Positions 11,961-25,579 are shown, counted from the stretch's first letter. The stretch: 64,000 nt of DNA from Hedera helix (GCA_947179155.2 OX359265.1:2899501-2963500), one strand, 5' to 3'. Notes: generated by a model from the letters alone, not told the origin. Numbers and translations: made by a program.

Positions 11961-13975
11961 ATGACGTCGACGAAGAAGATCACACTGAAGAGCTCTGACG
12001 GCGAGGTTTTCGTGGTGGACCAGGCCGTAGCTTTAGAGTCACAGACGATAAAGCACATGATCGAAGACGATTGCGCCGATAACGGGATTCCGCTGCCCAA
12101 CGTCACCAGCAAGATCTTGTCAAAGGTTATCGAGTATTGCAAGAAGCACGTAGAAGCTCTTGCCGCCGAGGATTGTGCTGCTACCGCAGGGGATGACCTC
12201 AAGACTTTCGATGCTGATTTCGTCAAAGTCGATCAGGCCACCCTATTCGATCTCATATTGGTATACCCTTTTGACCTTTTTTTGTAGGTTTGATTTAGAT
12301 TGCTGTTAGGGTTTCGTTAGGGCTTCTTGAATATGTTAAATTAAAAGTCAATTATTCGTTTGGGTATTTTTTATGTTACCTTTATTTATTTATTTGGAGT
12401 TTTACCTTTATTTCTTTAGTTGATTGCTTTTGAAGTATATTTATTTTTCATTTAATAAAAAAATGAAGAAGAAAGAGTTGGGTATACTTTTTACACGTGA
12501 TTGTAGAAGGAACAAATACATACTACTGATATGAGATGGATAGTAATAACATTTTAACACTAATTGTGCTGATAAATTATCTGCATACTTTTCTATATTT
12601 TATTTGATAGTATGTGTTGCGAATGAAGAGCCCTGCTCAACATTATGCTGTTAATGTATCTATTTATTGATATTATGCTGTTAAATTATCTACGTATTTT
12701 TCTATGTTCATATTTATGATAATCACCTCCCCTATCATATTAAAGTCCCTTCTTTAGCATGGGTAAGTGACATTTCTTAATATTCACATTTAAATGAGTA
12801 TTTAAAAAGTGTTGAATACAAGTTATAGATGAGGACTTACATAGTTAAATCATAGACACATTTGAGCAATTGCTGCATATAATACTTGAGAGTATTCATA
12901 AAAAGCTGATAGTCTGTATGATATATATGTCAGTCCGTGAGACAGTTGCATCACTTTCTTAAAAGTGTCCTTGTTTCGAAGCAATCTGGTATTATAACCT
13001 GATTTTCCTAGTTTGTATGTCTGATATCAGTTTGTTAAGCAGTGAAGTTTTATTTTTATTTATTAATTTTTTGTATGTTAGGTGTTTGGATTAGATTATG
13101 GTAGTCTTATTAGAGGAAAAGGTTGTTTACGTCATAAAAACTATCAGTAACATCTTAGTTAGTAAGACGGAGAAGTGAGGGGTTTAAACCCAGTTAGTTA
13201 TTTTCTTATTTGGAAAACTGTATATAATTTTGGCAATTCTTACTATAAATCCAAATTTACCAATTCAGTTTTGTGGATATTATCCTTTTATCTAACAATT
13301 TGTTATGTAGTGTTTGTGATGATTTTATCTTACTGTTAGTTATTGTTGTGATGATTTGTTCTGTAGTGTTGATGATATTAATATGTACGAGGATGATATA
13401 CAAGAAAGTGTCAACTAATCCTATATTGAATAGCTGCATATGGTGTGGCAGTTTTAGACTTTTACAAGACTATTTTTCAGGGACGAGTTAGCATATGGAA
13501 GGCAGAGACAGTTGCCCTTGACAAATTTTGAAAATATATTCTTTTTATATGCTTTTTTTTTTGGTTCGTATATCATAAATCCCCCAAGTATATGATTCTC
13601 TCCCTGTAAAGATTTCTTCTAATTTCATAAATGCCCCCATACATACTTTTTACGTTCATATGCAAACTGTAGTTATAATTACTTTCCCTATAAAAAAGCA
13701 TGTTTGCTCATTCATAAAATGTATCTCTAATCTTGCATTGTAATGAATTAACATTTTGTGGGATATGGTAACTTTTGTTTTATTTCTTGTCTGATTCCCA
13801 GGCTGCAAACTATCTGAACATCAAGAGCCTTCTTGATCTTACATGCCAGACTGTGGCCGACATGATTAAGGGGAAAACTCCAGAAGAAATTCGCAAGACC
13901 TTCAACATCAACAATGACTTCACACCAGAGGAAGAAGAGGAGGTCCGTAGAGAGAATCAGTGGGCGTTTGAATGA
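11961..13975 (+). CDS. SKP1: SKP1-like protein (SCF ubiquitin ligase adaptor), two exons
   Basis: Predicted exons are 11961-12260 and 13802-13975, separated by a 1541-bp GT-AG intron in phase 0. They join into 157 residues, close to the 160 or so of Arabidopsis ASK1. The N-terminal BTB/POZ-like half begins KKITLKSSDGEVF and contains the SQTIKHMIEDDCADNGIPLPNV region that contacts cullin 1. Exon 2 carries the F-box-binding helices (AANYLNIKSLLDLTC, ADMIKGKTPEEIRKTFNI) and the signature ending ENQWAFE. SKP1 bridges F-box proteins to CUL1 in SCF ubiquitin ligases in cytosol and nucleus, which serve hormone signalling and cell-cycle control. The intron position after the DLI(L) segment matches the single intron seen in many plant SKP1 genes. 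No lesion is visible, so the gene is probably functional. Confidence 0.96.
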
Positions 13976-16789
13976 AAGATCTAAAAAGAGTAGTCTGTTA
14001 ATCAGGTGGTATACCAGAACTCAGTACTTGGAAAAAAAACTGATTGTTTCTCTAATGAAATTCCGTTTGCTACCCATAATTTTAATGCTACTCATTAAGT
14101 GATTACTTTTTGAAATCAGTTAACTAATATGGTATACGTCTTTTATTCCATTTTTTTTAATAAAAAATCTTTATATTTAAAGTAATGAACTTAAAATCTA
14201 TTACATAACTAAAAGAGAATAAGCCATCCTTCTAGAAAGATAAGCAGGAGTCGGAAACAATCATCTTTTGGCTTAATTACAGCTTTGCAATTCTTGTTTG
14301 TTTAGTTAATTTAAAAACCAATTGATCCTTTTTTTTTCTTTTCCTTTACTTCCGCTCATTATAATCTAAGATTTCAATTTGTGCTCTCTGACAGTACTCT
14401 CACCAATTTTTTACTTTTAGTTATTTTTTTTTTCATTTATTGTCAGTTTCTTTTTTTTTAAAAGAGATAGAAAATATATATATTTTTTATATTTCTTTTG
14501 TAGATTTTAAGGAAAAACTAATTACATAATTCATCATATTATTTTTAATCATTAAATATCCATTTTTTTTTCATCCTCTGTTTGAACCTAGACAAATACT
14601 ATAATTAACTTGGGAGTGAAGTTTTTTATAGGGATATATGCATTTTAGGATATATTAGTATTTATATCATATTTTATATTTAATTTCTACTCCAAGACAT
14701 TTTTTTGAGACAAAATCTTTATGTATTTGTAGATATGTTTTCTTAGAACAAAAATAATACTTTTTTATCCCAAAATATAAGATTAATTTTAAAAATTTAG
14801 AATTAATCAATTTTAAACATTTTTAAATTTAAAATTTTTGTTGTTCATTTCATTTTAAATAAATATTGTAATAAGTATTATTTTTTATAGACTTTATAAT
14901 ATTAAAAAGTTGTAATAAAAAAATAATATAATTTTATATCAAATTGAATTTAAAAATATTTTAAATTAAATTCAAAAGGTATGAAATATATATGAAAGTG
15001 ATTTTAGTTTTCTCTGGGTTAAAGACTTAATAAGTCAGTGTATTTTATGTCAACTTATAAGTGGGTAATTAAATTTTTTTTTTCCTTTTTTATTTAAACC
15101 CCCCTTTTTATTTCAGATCTACTATATATTATAGATTATGTGTAAATATGTGGTGTTGCTCATGTCAAACTTTTGTTAAAAATTGCTAATGGATTTTTAA
15201 TTTTTGTTAGTAAACTGTAATTCAGCTGTAAGAAAAAAAAATTAGTTACTCATTTATAAATCGACATAAAATACACCGACTTAACCCCTCTCTCGCTTTC
15301 TAATTCAAAAGCTATTTACAATAACTAACTTAAGAAAGTACAGTATGTCATATATGTAGTATCTAATACTTTAAAAATAAATATAAATTCATAACAATCG
15401 AACACTATATTCATCTATACTATTAAAAAGTAGCGCATAATATTAAAATTTATGTCATGTCTAACTTTTTAATTAGATAGATAGATGTAGTGTTTGATGT
15501 AATATTTGGTTGTTGTGTGTGTAGACTTATCCATAATTTAATTAGACAAATAAATGAATCTTAGAGAAAATAAAGAGATTAGAATTTTGATGAAATTTAC
15601 AAGATTTTATTATTTACCAAAAATTTAATTAAACTTTTATTAATTGAAAATAAATTGTAGAATGGAAATCAATTTTAAACATAAACAATATGGTGAAATT
15701 TGTGATTTGGTCTAAAATAAATTAATTATAGCAAATTCAAACTTTGATAGTGCACATATTATAATTCTCATAATTTAGGAAAAAAGTTATAGTTTTTTAT
15801 ATCTGATTTGAATAATTTTGTATTAATTTTGAATTTTAATATTTTAGAATTTGATTTTGAAAATTAAAAATTCATTTTAACTTTGAAATAGAGAGTTTAG
15901 TAAATTATATATATTTTTACTATAGTGATAATAAAACAAGAATAAAAGGTCAAGTACTAGGAGACTCTTGTTACTACTAATCCATTTTCTCAGATTAATT
16001 TTTTTAAAATTAGTGATTATTTTATCTTATATTAAATAAGTTCATGTTAATTTAATATTCTTAATTTTTTTTATTATTTTAAAATTTTAAAACATATAAT
16101 TAATTTTAAACAAAAACAATAAAGAAAATTGAATTAATAACTATAAAGAATACCACACGCGTATCTCGTGGATCTACCTAGTAGATATAAATTTTATAAA
16201 GCGGCCAAGTTGATTTTGGGTCACACTGACTTTTTTTGCCCTTTCTCTTTTACCCCTATAATTTTAAATATGTTATTATTTTGTCTTTTTTAATTTAAAT
16301 ATTTTTATCTTTTATTTAGTATTTTAATTTTTTTTTTTTATTTTAATTTTATCTTATATAATTTATATACGTAATACCTGTGACAAGATAATACTCCATA
16401 TAAAAATGCATGACACAACATCAAAACATACATGATAAGGTTACAAAGTTATCCCACTCCATCTTGTTGGCTGTAGTCTGAACATTAGCCTCTTCCACCT
16501 GCTTGCAGAACTTTGATTGATTTTGCAATAAGTGCACTTTGCAGCAAGTTCATTAAAATCCTCAATAAGTTCTTGGATATCAAATGTAGAAATTTCTAAT
16601 AATAATAATAATAAAATAAATAAATTGGATACCACACTTTGATGGTTTCTTTTATATATGGCCAAACCAATTCACCCACTGACCTAAATAGAAGTAATTT
16701 CAGGAATATTGAGATATTTCACATGAATTTCACATTAAATAAATTTAAGAGTATAGATGAGTTAATAAATATGGTAGAATTTTAGCCTA
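13976..16789. other. Long AT-rich spacer
   Basis: Very AT-rich DNA with many homopolymer T and A runs and no coding exon I can support. The last 350 bp have a little more complexity but frames are broken. Confidence 0.5.
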
Positions 16790-18540
16790 ATAGGTTAACC
16801 TTTTAGGCAGGAAGGTGATCCAAGATTGACATACAGTGGAACAAGATGAACAAAAAGATTATTGGTCTTATTAAATCGTAGATTGATCAAAGTGTCTTTC
16901 ATCATGTTGTCACAGAAACTAAAACCTATGCTCTTTAGCAGAAACTGGCTTCCATGTACGAAAGGAAAACGACGCATAATAAAGATGCCTTGATTAGGAA
17001 GCTTGTGAATTTTAAGTTCAAGGGTGAAAACTCTGTCGCAGAACACTTGAATGCTTTTTAGAGTTTGATAAATCAGTTGAGTACGATGAAGATGGTCTTT
17101 GATGATGAGATGCGTAATTTGTTGTTGTTGAGCTCTTTGTTTGATAGCTAGGAGACGCTGGTTGTGTCGTTGATTAACCCTGCTCCTAATGGTACGCTGA
17201 CAATGAATATAATCAGTGATAGTTTGTTCAATGAAGAATATGGACGAAGAGATACTGTATTGACTGATGCTGATTCACAAGTTTTTGTCACACAAAATAG
17301 AGGCAAAAACAAAGAGAGAAGCTTTTCTAAAGATGACAAATTCATGGGAAGGTTCAGAGATAGAAAAGTGGTAATTTGTTTTCACTGCTAGAAATTGGGT
17401 CATATAAGACGAGAGTACAGATTTTTGAAGAAAGAACAGTCTAAAGAAAAAGATGACGACAAGGACTCGATCGCGTATCTATCTGACGTTGGTGTAGCTA
17501 TTGTTTGTAATGGTAAACCCAAGTGTCATGTTAACGATTGGGTTATTGATTCGAGTGTTTCATTCCATGCTACTTCACGTGGTGAGATCTTCACATCCTA
17601 CACTAGTGGTGATTTTGGCTATGTACGGATAGGAAACGGTAGTGCATCTAAGGTAGTTAGCAATTGAGATATTTGTTTAAAAACTAACAGTGGTTATAGG
17701 TTGATGCTGAGAGAAGTCAAACATGCTTCGGATATCCGCCTTAACTTGATCTCTAATGGTAAACTTAATGAGAATGGTTATAATAGTTACTTTGGTGAAA
17801 GTCGATGAAAGCTTATCAAAGGGTCTCTAGTGGTGACTAAAGGCAGGAAGGTACACTCTTTACATAATGTAGGCGCATGTGAGAGGTGTTGAAGATGAGA
17901 GAGAGTTAAAAGCAAAAATATGTGGTACAGAGCTGTGCAAGATTGAAGAAAAGTCTTGCATGAGAACCACAAGAAAAAAAACTTTTCGCTTTAAATGGGT
18001 ATCAAAAATGAAGAAGGAAAGTGATAGCTAGTAGTTAAGGTACAAAGCAGTTGTGAAAGAATTTGGCAAGCAAAAATCTATCAAGTTTAAGTTAAATCCC
18101 CTCGTTGAGAAAAACCATGTCGATGAGACAAGACATGAAAAAATTAGAAAATTCCAAGAAGCTTGAGATGAGTCAAGACTTCATTGGAATTAACTTCAAG
18201 TGAATAGTTGTGGTTGGTGATTTCTCTTCTCATGGGCTTGGAAGGGGAGATTGTTGGATATGGGTCCTCACTCATGAAAGAAATCCAAATTGAAAAGGGG
18301 TTTACTTGTTAATTTGGTTGGTGTCCAAAAACAAATAAATGTGATCCTAATCTGATTAGGAGAATAAATGTTTCCAATCCATAATGTGAATGGATTAAAA
18401 AGAATACTATAAATAAAGCTATGAGGGAGTTTTATTATTACAAGAGAGAAACTAAGTAGCAGAAAGACAGTCGAAAGAATAAATCGAGAGTATTACAGTT
18501 TGTTACTTGTGAGTATCCGTCACCATCTCTGTTCAATTGA
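16790..18540 (+). mobile_element. Truncated Ty1/copia retrotransposon remnant
   Basis: Reading the plus strand with stop codons ignored gives copia gag: WNKMNKKIIGLI, then TKTYALQQKLASMYERKTTHNKDALIRKLVNFKFKG in pieces. A zinc-knuckle relic (CFHCxKLGHIRRE) follows near 17380-17410. Next come a protease-like segment (WVIDSSVSFHAT, the usual DSGAS changed to DSSVS) near 17539-17575 and the GAG-pre-integrase region up to about 17860. The rest of pol is missing. The 3' end keeps a polypurine tract (GGAAGGGGAGA) directly before an LTR-like sequence. Numerous stops and the missing pol show it is dead. The left boundary is uncertain. Confidence 0.8.
18252..18540 (+). repeat. Probable 3' LTR of the copia remnant
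   Basis: It begins TGTTGGATATGGG straight after a purine tract, as copia LTRs do. It contains ACTATAAATAAAG near 18408 as a likely TATA box. The right end is not defined, because no matching 5' LTR remains for comparison. Confidence 0.6.
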
Positions 18541-19855
18541 AAGTTGAAAGACTTTTATTGTTTATGGTGTTTTGGATGGTGAAATTAATTAAATTTCTCA
18601 TTCTAATTAAAGGCAAAATTGTACTATCTCAATTTATTGTGTAATATTAAGTTTTAGGGGATAATTGTAAACCCATTATTGTAGATATAGTAAAAATTCA
18701 GAGTTTGACCTATAATTTTTCTCTTTAAATATTTTTTACGTTAAATATTGTGTCTTACCTGTTGATGTTTATTTGTTATTCTCGTTTTTATTATTGAGTT
18801 TGTTAATTTTTTATTTAATTACACAAACAGAAAAGTAATTTTTGGAATTGAAATTCTTTTAGGTTCACTTTTCCCGCCAAGGGGATCGCCAGGACTGCCT
18901 GGACGGGAACATGCCAATACCAATAGAAGACCTGAACTTCATTCCTCTAAAAAGCAATAAGCGTAGTAGCTAAAATGGATTTTGCGACTTTGGTGTCTAG
19001 GAGAAACGGCAGCATCCTGAAAAATGAGAATGTTTCTTGATGTTCAGACTTCAGATTGCCAAGAAGGATAGCACAGATCTCCCCACGTCTCTATATCTTC
19101 TTCGGACCCACTTGAAGAAAATATCCAAGGTTGTGAGCCGTTGATGGAATGGAATGGGATCTTGATCAAATTCAAAGCCCAAGGAGGAACCCCAAACATG
19201 TTGAATCTAGGATGGTTCGGAGTTTTGGCGGTTTTGATATAAAGGACAAAGTGGGAGATATAAAAGACTCTTGCAGTGTATTTCTAAAGACTGCCAAAAT
19301 ATTTGCAGTGTGCGCGCACGTGTGTGTATTTCAAGATCAATAAATCCTCTTTAAACGCAGAAGTTCCAGAACAATTGCAGCGAATATAGAGAGACGGGCG
19401 TGTGCCTGTGATGTTAAGGAAACATCACCCCTACGAATCCTGGCACAACACAACAGAATTGAAAATCTCACTCTTGAATTGGCTGCAGTCACCTCCTAGC
19501 TAGTCACAAACTATGCCTTGTGAGAATGTACTCTCACTGCAGTACACATGAGCAAAGGAGTAAGATTAGAAGTTAAAAATCGTACAACATTCCCCTGTTT
19601 CATTCGTCAATTTCATTAGCATTGCAAGCACAATTAACTGACATATGTACCAATAGTGCTTCCTACCAGTTGAATAAATTTAAGATATATGGGAAGCAAC
19701 GTCTCAATCTTAAGATGTAATACTAAATGGGTACCAATAAGAAAAAGCAAAAACATACAACTGAAAACAGCATTCGAAGAATTATCCTACAATTGCAACA
19801 AAGGTTCATTATCATATCATTCAGCTAGGGCTTCACATTAGATAAGACTGGTGAC
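18541..19855. other. Spacer of mixed composition
   Basis: Positions 18860-19350 are less AT-rich than their surroundings. An open stretch of 64 codons lies at 19149 (+) and a shorter one on the other strand. Neither resembles a family I know. It may be a gene relic. Confidence 0.35.
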
Positions 19856-20166
19856 TTATGTTTTTTTGGCCTTAGTATCCTCTTCATTCATCTTCCTATC
19901 CCACTTCCATTTTCTAAAATCTGCCTACATTTGTGGCATTTTCTCCATCAATTCAGTAGTGTTGGCCATTTTTTCTGCCGATATCCTATCACATTTGTGT
20001 CCTTTCCTCTTTGTTCTCCTTTCTTTCCTTTTTGGATCATACAGCCAGTCTTCTCCAGCAAGGAGAACTTCTTTATGGATCATCCTCGTGTCTTATCAAC
20101 TTCGCTTGCCATGGATATTGATACTCTCACTGATTTTGCTACAGCCTTAATCACTTTACCAGCCAT
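19856..20166 (-). pseudogene. Mitoribosomal protein S34-like pseudogene (tentative)
   Basis: On the minus strand an ATG at 20164-20166 begins MAGKVIKAVAKSVR. A shift of frame then gives EYQYPWQAKLIRHEDDP. After a stop and an apparent internal deletion, the frame KEVLLAGEDWLYDPKRKE followed by KGHKCDRISAEK continues to a premature stop (after MEKMPQM), and then ADFRKWKWDRKMNEED to a terminal stop at 19856. From memory this order resembles the short plant protein annotated as a 28S/mS34-type mitoribosomal subunit, with its central GVWGYWELGAWKPLG-like part missing here. The family name is uncertain. The frameshift, deletion and internal stop make it nonfunctional. Lack of introns fits a retrocopy. 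Confidence 0.6.
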
Positions 20167-23137
20167 TCTCACGAAATCCTAGATAGAGGACATGTTAAAA
20201 CACTTTAAGGTCTGCAAAGAGAGACAAACTATATAACTTGATTCTAGTTAAAAAGAAAACAGGAAAGTAGAAATAGAGATGACCATATCCATCATATCAT
20301 TTGAATTAAATGTGCTATCATTCAATAATATAATTATAGTCAAGTCTAAGCAAATGACCCAGGCTGCAGTAACAAGACGCAAAACTAAAACCCCAACAAT
20401 GTCTATCTTATGTTCAAATCACAGACCATATTTAGCTTCAATTCCTTATTAAAGTTGGTCTTCTTTTTTTTATTTTTTCCTGGTTCTTTTTTTTAATGAA
20501 AGGTATCTAAAGCTTTAGAACTTTTATGAGGTTATAACTTAGGAATGATTCGAGGCGACTCCTGTATTTCCAGAAGAAGTTTAAATTTTGGTTCTCACTT
20601 TGGCTAGTGAGAGGGCAATGAAGAAGTTTCATTTCCTTTTTCATTTAATCACTTACTCTCTTATTGCATTACATCAAAAAATTACTTTAATCCATATGAA
20701 CAGATTTTAGTCACGTCCAATAAATTTAAGCATCAAATTTCCATAATATACGAAATAAAGTCAACGCAGCAGAAACATTATATCAAAATATATTCAATTC
20801 AACGTTTTATGTGTATTTAGTACTTGAATTATCATTGAACACATCACAAACACTATTTGAATTTAATAAAATCAAAACACGTCACATTCTATACATTTTT
20901 CTTACAAAACTAGGACAAGCTTCAGAATGAAGGAAACGAAAAATCAACAAAGTAACAGTTATATTTTAAATTTGGAATGGGTCAGAAAATGATACCATGA
21001 TAGCGAATGACGTTTTGGTATAAACATTTCAAAATACGGTAAACTTTCGTTTCAATATATCAAATAAGGCAATCCAAAACTTTTTTCTCCAATTTATTTG
21101 AACTTTAATTGCACAAACAAGAATACAATTTTGCTTTATGGTTTACAAATGAGGAACATCCTCTTATATAGCATTTGGATCATATAACCAATTGCTAAGA
21201 TCAAATCTAAATGGTATGCTAGGATCCACTATTTAGGATTATCCTTTAAAATATCTAGGATATTTACAAAGTATAATAATTACATGAGTAAATCTAGAAC
21301 ACTCTACTAGAAACCTTAATATGTAAAACAAGATCATAGGAATGTAAGCGTGATATGGTGTAATCTCGTTAAAAATGTGTTTGTTGGGACTCTATGCTTG
21401 GAAACAACTCAAGTTCTAATTACACCTCAACTAGTTTTAACTACATCTCTTTACAAAACTATTATTCAGCATACCACGTTTTAAATAAATGTATTTCCTA
21501 CAAACTAAGTGATTCAAAGAAACCTACGATTTCCATTCTAATTTTCGTTCCACGTACTGCATTGAACCACAATCTAGGTAACATTGATCTGACCTCAAGA
21601 TGTTAGAAGTCATGTTTAAGATGTTAGTTATTGATCCGGGTCGAACCCATGGATCATAGACATCCACTTAGTATGGATATTGGATAACCAATTAGGGTTG
21701 TTAGAGTCCATATCATTGGAAGTATTCAAATAATACTTATATGGATAGTACTCTTTATGTGATAAGTCTCCTTATCTAGTAGGTTGTAGACTGTCCAAAA
21801 CTACTTGGATTTATCGTTAAACATCAAGATTCCTGCATATTGCAGGGCCAAAAAAAAATATGTATATTCTTTCCAACACTTTTTTCACTCTTACTTCATA
21901 TTTTCTAGTTTTTCCAAACTTCCATCAATAGTTTGGGGGTGCACTTTGTATAGGTTACTTGAGTTCGTTTGCACGGTTACTTGTAACAACTCTGTACCGA
22001 TGACTAAGGCTTTGTACGTTAGATCGTTGTAGCTGTGTTTGTAGGATTGCTAGTAGATTGACCGTTTTGGTTCAACGGCTTCCACTTTGTAGATTCTAAT
22101 TGACCCTTATGTAAGTCCAATTATGTGTTATTATATAATTAATTTAACACAAGCCATGTAACAAACTACTTTCAGATTTGCAGCAATGCAGCATATGGAA
22201 AGAGAAAGGGTAGGATAACTCCATGATAAAAGAACAGGGGTACAAGAAATCAACCTATTTTCCCCCACTCATCTTTTAAGGTAAAAGGAGATCACCATCT
22301 TCCTATATTGGGAAAGGACCCTGTCTAGTCCTTTTTCTCTCTAGTTCCTTTTTTCTCTCAAGTTCCTTTCAGTTCAATCTTATACCATTTATTTATGTTT
22401 CCGTACATGGTATGCCCACATATGAATTAATGGTACGAATAGAAGGGACTGGAGAGAACAAAAGGGATAGTAGACGATGCAACTGCGTTCCTAGTATTTT
22501 TCAGGACATATAGTGTACGAAGTCCTTTTACACAAGCCCTCGAGAAAACATCAAGTAATGCATGTCCTTCAGCAACATACTCATAACGTTTATAGAAGGG
22601 TAGCCGAAAGCGCAAACAAGGAAATGAAATCTACAGTTTAACCTCCTTTTCACTTTTCATTTCCCTCAATGACAACAACAAAGACAAGAAGCCAGACATA
22701 TCATGATGTGGAACAGAAAACTTACGGTACACATAGCAGATGATATAGTAGAATTCAAATCTCCAATAGAATTGAGAAAGCAGTGTTCAAAACACATAAA
22801 AGTGTAGAGACTTGCAACAAAAGATCAATGAGCTAAATTAAAAGCATACCCTTCTTTTTCAATAAAAAATAAAAGCAAACAAAAATTAATTATGAAGCAT
22901 TGAATGAAATATGCATTTTCTGGGTGAAGCATTTTGACAAACACTAGATCTACAATTGCTTCAAAATGTGACTACAGCTTCGAATTGTTGCTTAGTTACT
23001 ATAAGCTTTGCTATTTCGATAGGATTAGCCATTAGGTTGGATTATGTAATAAGAAACTAAAAAAAAAAAAGTAAAATTATTAATACAGAAGAAAATTGTA
23101 ACAAAGGTTGCATAGATATGTTTTAGCAAAAAAATCA
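20167..23137. other. Spacer with unassigned repeats
   Basis: No coding exon is supported. Around 21370-22150 the composition (TGTTGGGACTC start, a promoter-like region, a T-rich section near 21870) could suit a decayed LTR, but I found no partner repeat or target duplication. Confidence 0.35.
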
Positions 23138-23140
23138 AAA

Positions 23141-23197
23141 AATAGCAAAAAATTCCGTTGCCAAAAAAATAAAAAAATAGCAAAATATTCCGTTGCC
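23141..23197. repeat. Tandem duplication of the tRNA 3' end and trailer
   Basis: The phrase AATAGCAAAA followed by ATTCCGTTGCC occurs twice at a spacing of 35 bp: at about 23141-23162, and again at 23176-23197 where it overlaps the 3' acceptor strand of the tRNA gene. One copy is the real tRNA end and the other is a partial duplicate in the trailer. Confidence 0.8.
23163..23177 (-). terminator. Probable RNA polymerase III terminator
   Basis: Read on the minus strand, two runs of seven T separated by one A lie 11-25 bp beyond the tRNA 3' end. Runs of four or more T terminate polymerase III. Confidence 0.7.
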
Positions 23198-23259
23198 GGG
23201 AATCGAACCCGGGTCTCCTGGGTGAAAGCCAGATATCCTAACCGCTGGACGACAACGGA
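23188..23259 (-). tRNA. tRNA-Glu (anticodon UUC)
   Basis: The minus strand gives a 72-nt cloverleaf. The acceptor arms TCCGTTG and CAACGGA pair over seven bases, with discriminator A. The anticodon stem is CTGG/CCAG-like around the loop CTTTCAC, so the anticodon is TTC. The T arm contains GGTTCGATTCC, which is also the B box of the internal polymerase III promoter. No intron is present. The CCA end is not encoded, as normal for nuclear genes. All stems appear intact, so the gene is probably active. Confidence 0.95.
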
Positions 23260-24015
23260 TTGATGTTGAATATTGTATTATTTCCTTATTAGCCCAACAT
23301 AAGAAAGCTTGACTCAACTATCACTTTCTATACTATATAAGAGTTGCACCAAAAAGATATATTTTTTTCAAAGTCACCCTCCCCTTATCCTATCAGTCCA
23401 TTGGCCAGAGCAATATATTCCAGATTGAAATAAGAAAAAAAAAATGGGGTTTAAATCCTTCACGTATTAGGAATCAAATTGGTGTTTAGCTATGTCTAGG
23501 ACTTTTTTTGGGATAATTGATTGACTGTAATAGAAATGAGTAGCTCCTTACCCTAAACAAGCGAGCATAATGGAGCTTACAATTCTCGTTTATCTTCGCT
23601 CGATCACCAAACTGCCAGTCTTAACAGACTAGCTTGAATTAATCAACAATTTAGTAAGTCCATCAATGTATAGTCCTCGTCTTAACACTAAATTGACAAA
23701 AAAATTCTTTAAAAAAAATACAAAATAATGTGTCAGATTATAATTAGTAGATATTTTTATCATATATGGGTAAGTCCAATAGTTATAACCAATAACTATT
23801 ATTTGCATCATTTTGTATCAAATCTTTTGTTACCAAAGTATTATTGAAATTAGAGATAACTTTTTATAAGAACAACTTTTAGAGCATGCTTTTATGTTTC
23901 CAAATAGAATATTATATCACATTTAAATTAAACGAATTGAACGATTTTTTAATATTTAACTACGTGTTTAGTTATTGATGGTGGTGATCAGTTGTGTGAT
24001 AGAATGACATAATTG

Positions 24016-24065
<50 letters not shown>

Positions 24066-25579
24066 ATGAATATCATTCCACCACATTTCTAAAGAAATGA
24101 AAATTAAGAAAATGGAATGAAATTTTATTATAAAATGGAATGGTTTTATTCATAGAAATAATCACCAAATACACTATTTTTTATTATATTTTTTAATTCT
24201 ATTTTTTCAATTTAAATGTAGTTTTAGTATTAGTGAAGTATTTAATTAATGATGACTTGTTATTAGATTGATAGTAAAATGGTAAATATTTCTTAGCCTG
24301 ATAATTAAGAGGGAGATTTTGAAATTAATGATTTTAGGTTGGTTTCTTGAATTCCTTGTATAACTTAAAGGGGGACATGATGTGGAAGTTGGGCCCAATT
24401 GATAATTAATTTGAGATAGGTCGGACGCTGATACCTATCAGGGGCCCAATTAAGAGCAATAATTGCTTTCAGGGGGCAGCATAGGTTGAGATTTTCACCT
24501 GGAACCACTGCATTTGTTTTCACATGGTAGAGTTAATTTTTTAAAAAAATTTGCTAGAAATATAATTATTGTGGAGTAATTCGCTTGGTTCATAGGCTGG
24601 TATTATCAATTGCAATTTAGATAATAATATTGAGTAATCAGTATGCATAATTATTTATAGAAATCTTATTCAACCATGAGTGAGAAATGAGATCCTTAGA
24701 TTAATTAATAATCATTTAAAAATAAATAAATAATTAATTAAAAGAATAAAAATTGTATAGCAACTAAACGCTTGAATGAGAATATACCAAGAATTTTATT
24801 CTCATGAAATTTTCATAAACTTCTAATGAGTACGAGGCCTAAAATTATGTTATTAGAAATGCTTTTTCTTTTTTCTTTTCCTATTTAATAAACCAACTCA
24901 CTAGAATAACTCTTTTCCCCCTTTTTGTTGAACAAAAAGACCACAATAAAAATTTATTTTGAAAAAAGAATAGCAACAACTTATAATATGTTTTAGTTAC
25001 AAAATATTTATGCTTTATTTTTGGCTCTGATCACACAAAAAATACCCTCTCCATTCAATTATAACTGACGTTTTAATTTATTTTATATATTATAAAATAA
25101 TTATCATTTGTATATATCTAAAGAGAATCTTAAATTTCATTTTTTATACAAAATAAACAACTACTGTTTTTTCCTTCTCTTTTTTCCTCTAAATGATACT
25201 AGTGTCATTTTCTTTTGAATATTAAATTATTAATTATTATTTTTTAATAAGTGTACATATTTTTTCGTAAGGAGGATATATCTAATATAAATATAGAGGT
25301 ACTAGTTATGAACTAGGGGGTAAAAAGCACTCAATATTTTTTGTAAAATATCACTAATTGATTTTCAATTGTTATTTTCATTTCGTAAGCTGGTGCTAGT
25401 AATCATTAACCATACAATTTATAAACTATAATAAAATTGTAGTGATGATTAAGTGACAGCAACCTTGACTAACATTATGGAATTGAAGCTCGCTATCCTT
25501 TTTCTCTGTCCTTTTTAACTTTATTCTACTTCAGTGGCCTCATTAAGAATTCCAATTTAGTTACTTTTCTGAACTAAAA
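23260..25579. other. AT-rich spacer
   Basis: No coding exon is seen. It includes the AT microsatellite listed separately. A patch at 24360-24490 (GGGCCCAATT, GGGGGCAGC) is less AT-rich but unrecognised. Confidence 0.45.
24017..24060. repeat. (TA)n microsatellite
   Basis: A perfect TA dinucleotide run of about 44 bp. Confidence 0.97.

Noticed and set aside
11831..12226. A 131-codon open frame on the minus strand opposite SKP1 exon 1
   Set aside because: It is the shadow of a conserved coding exon and has no recognisable content of its own.
13257..13491. Short hydrophobic frames on both strands within the SKP1 intron
   Set aside because: They are low-complexity AT-rich intron sequence; the SKP1 exons join cleanly across them.
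19149..19343. A 64-codon plus-strand frame, possibly a small gene
   Set aside because: No family likeness, no splice-joined extension and no clear promoter; left as unassigned spacer.
21370..22150. A possible solo LTR starting TGTTGGGACTC
   Set aside because: I found no target duplication and no second copy in the window, so the boundaries cannot be supported.
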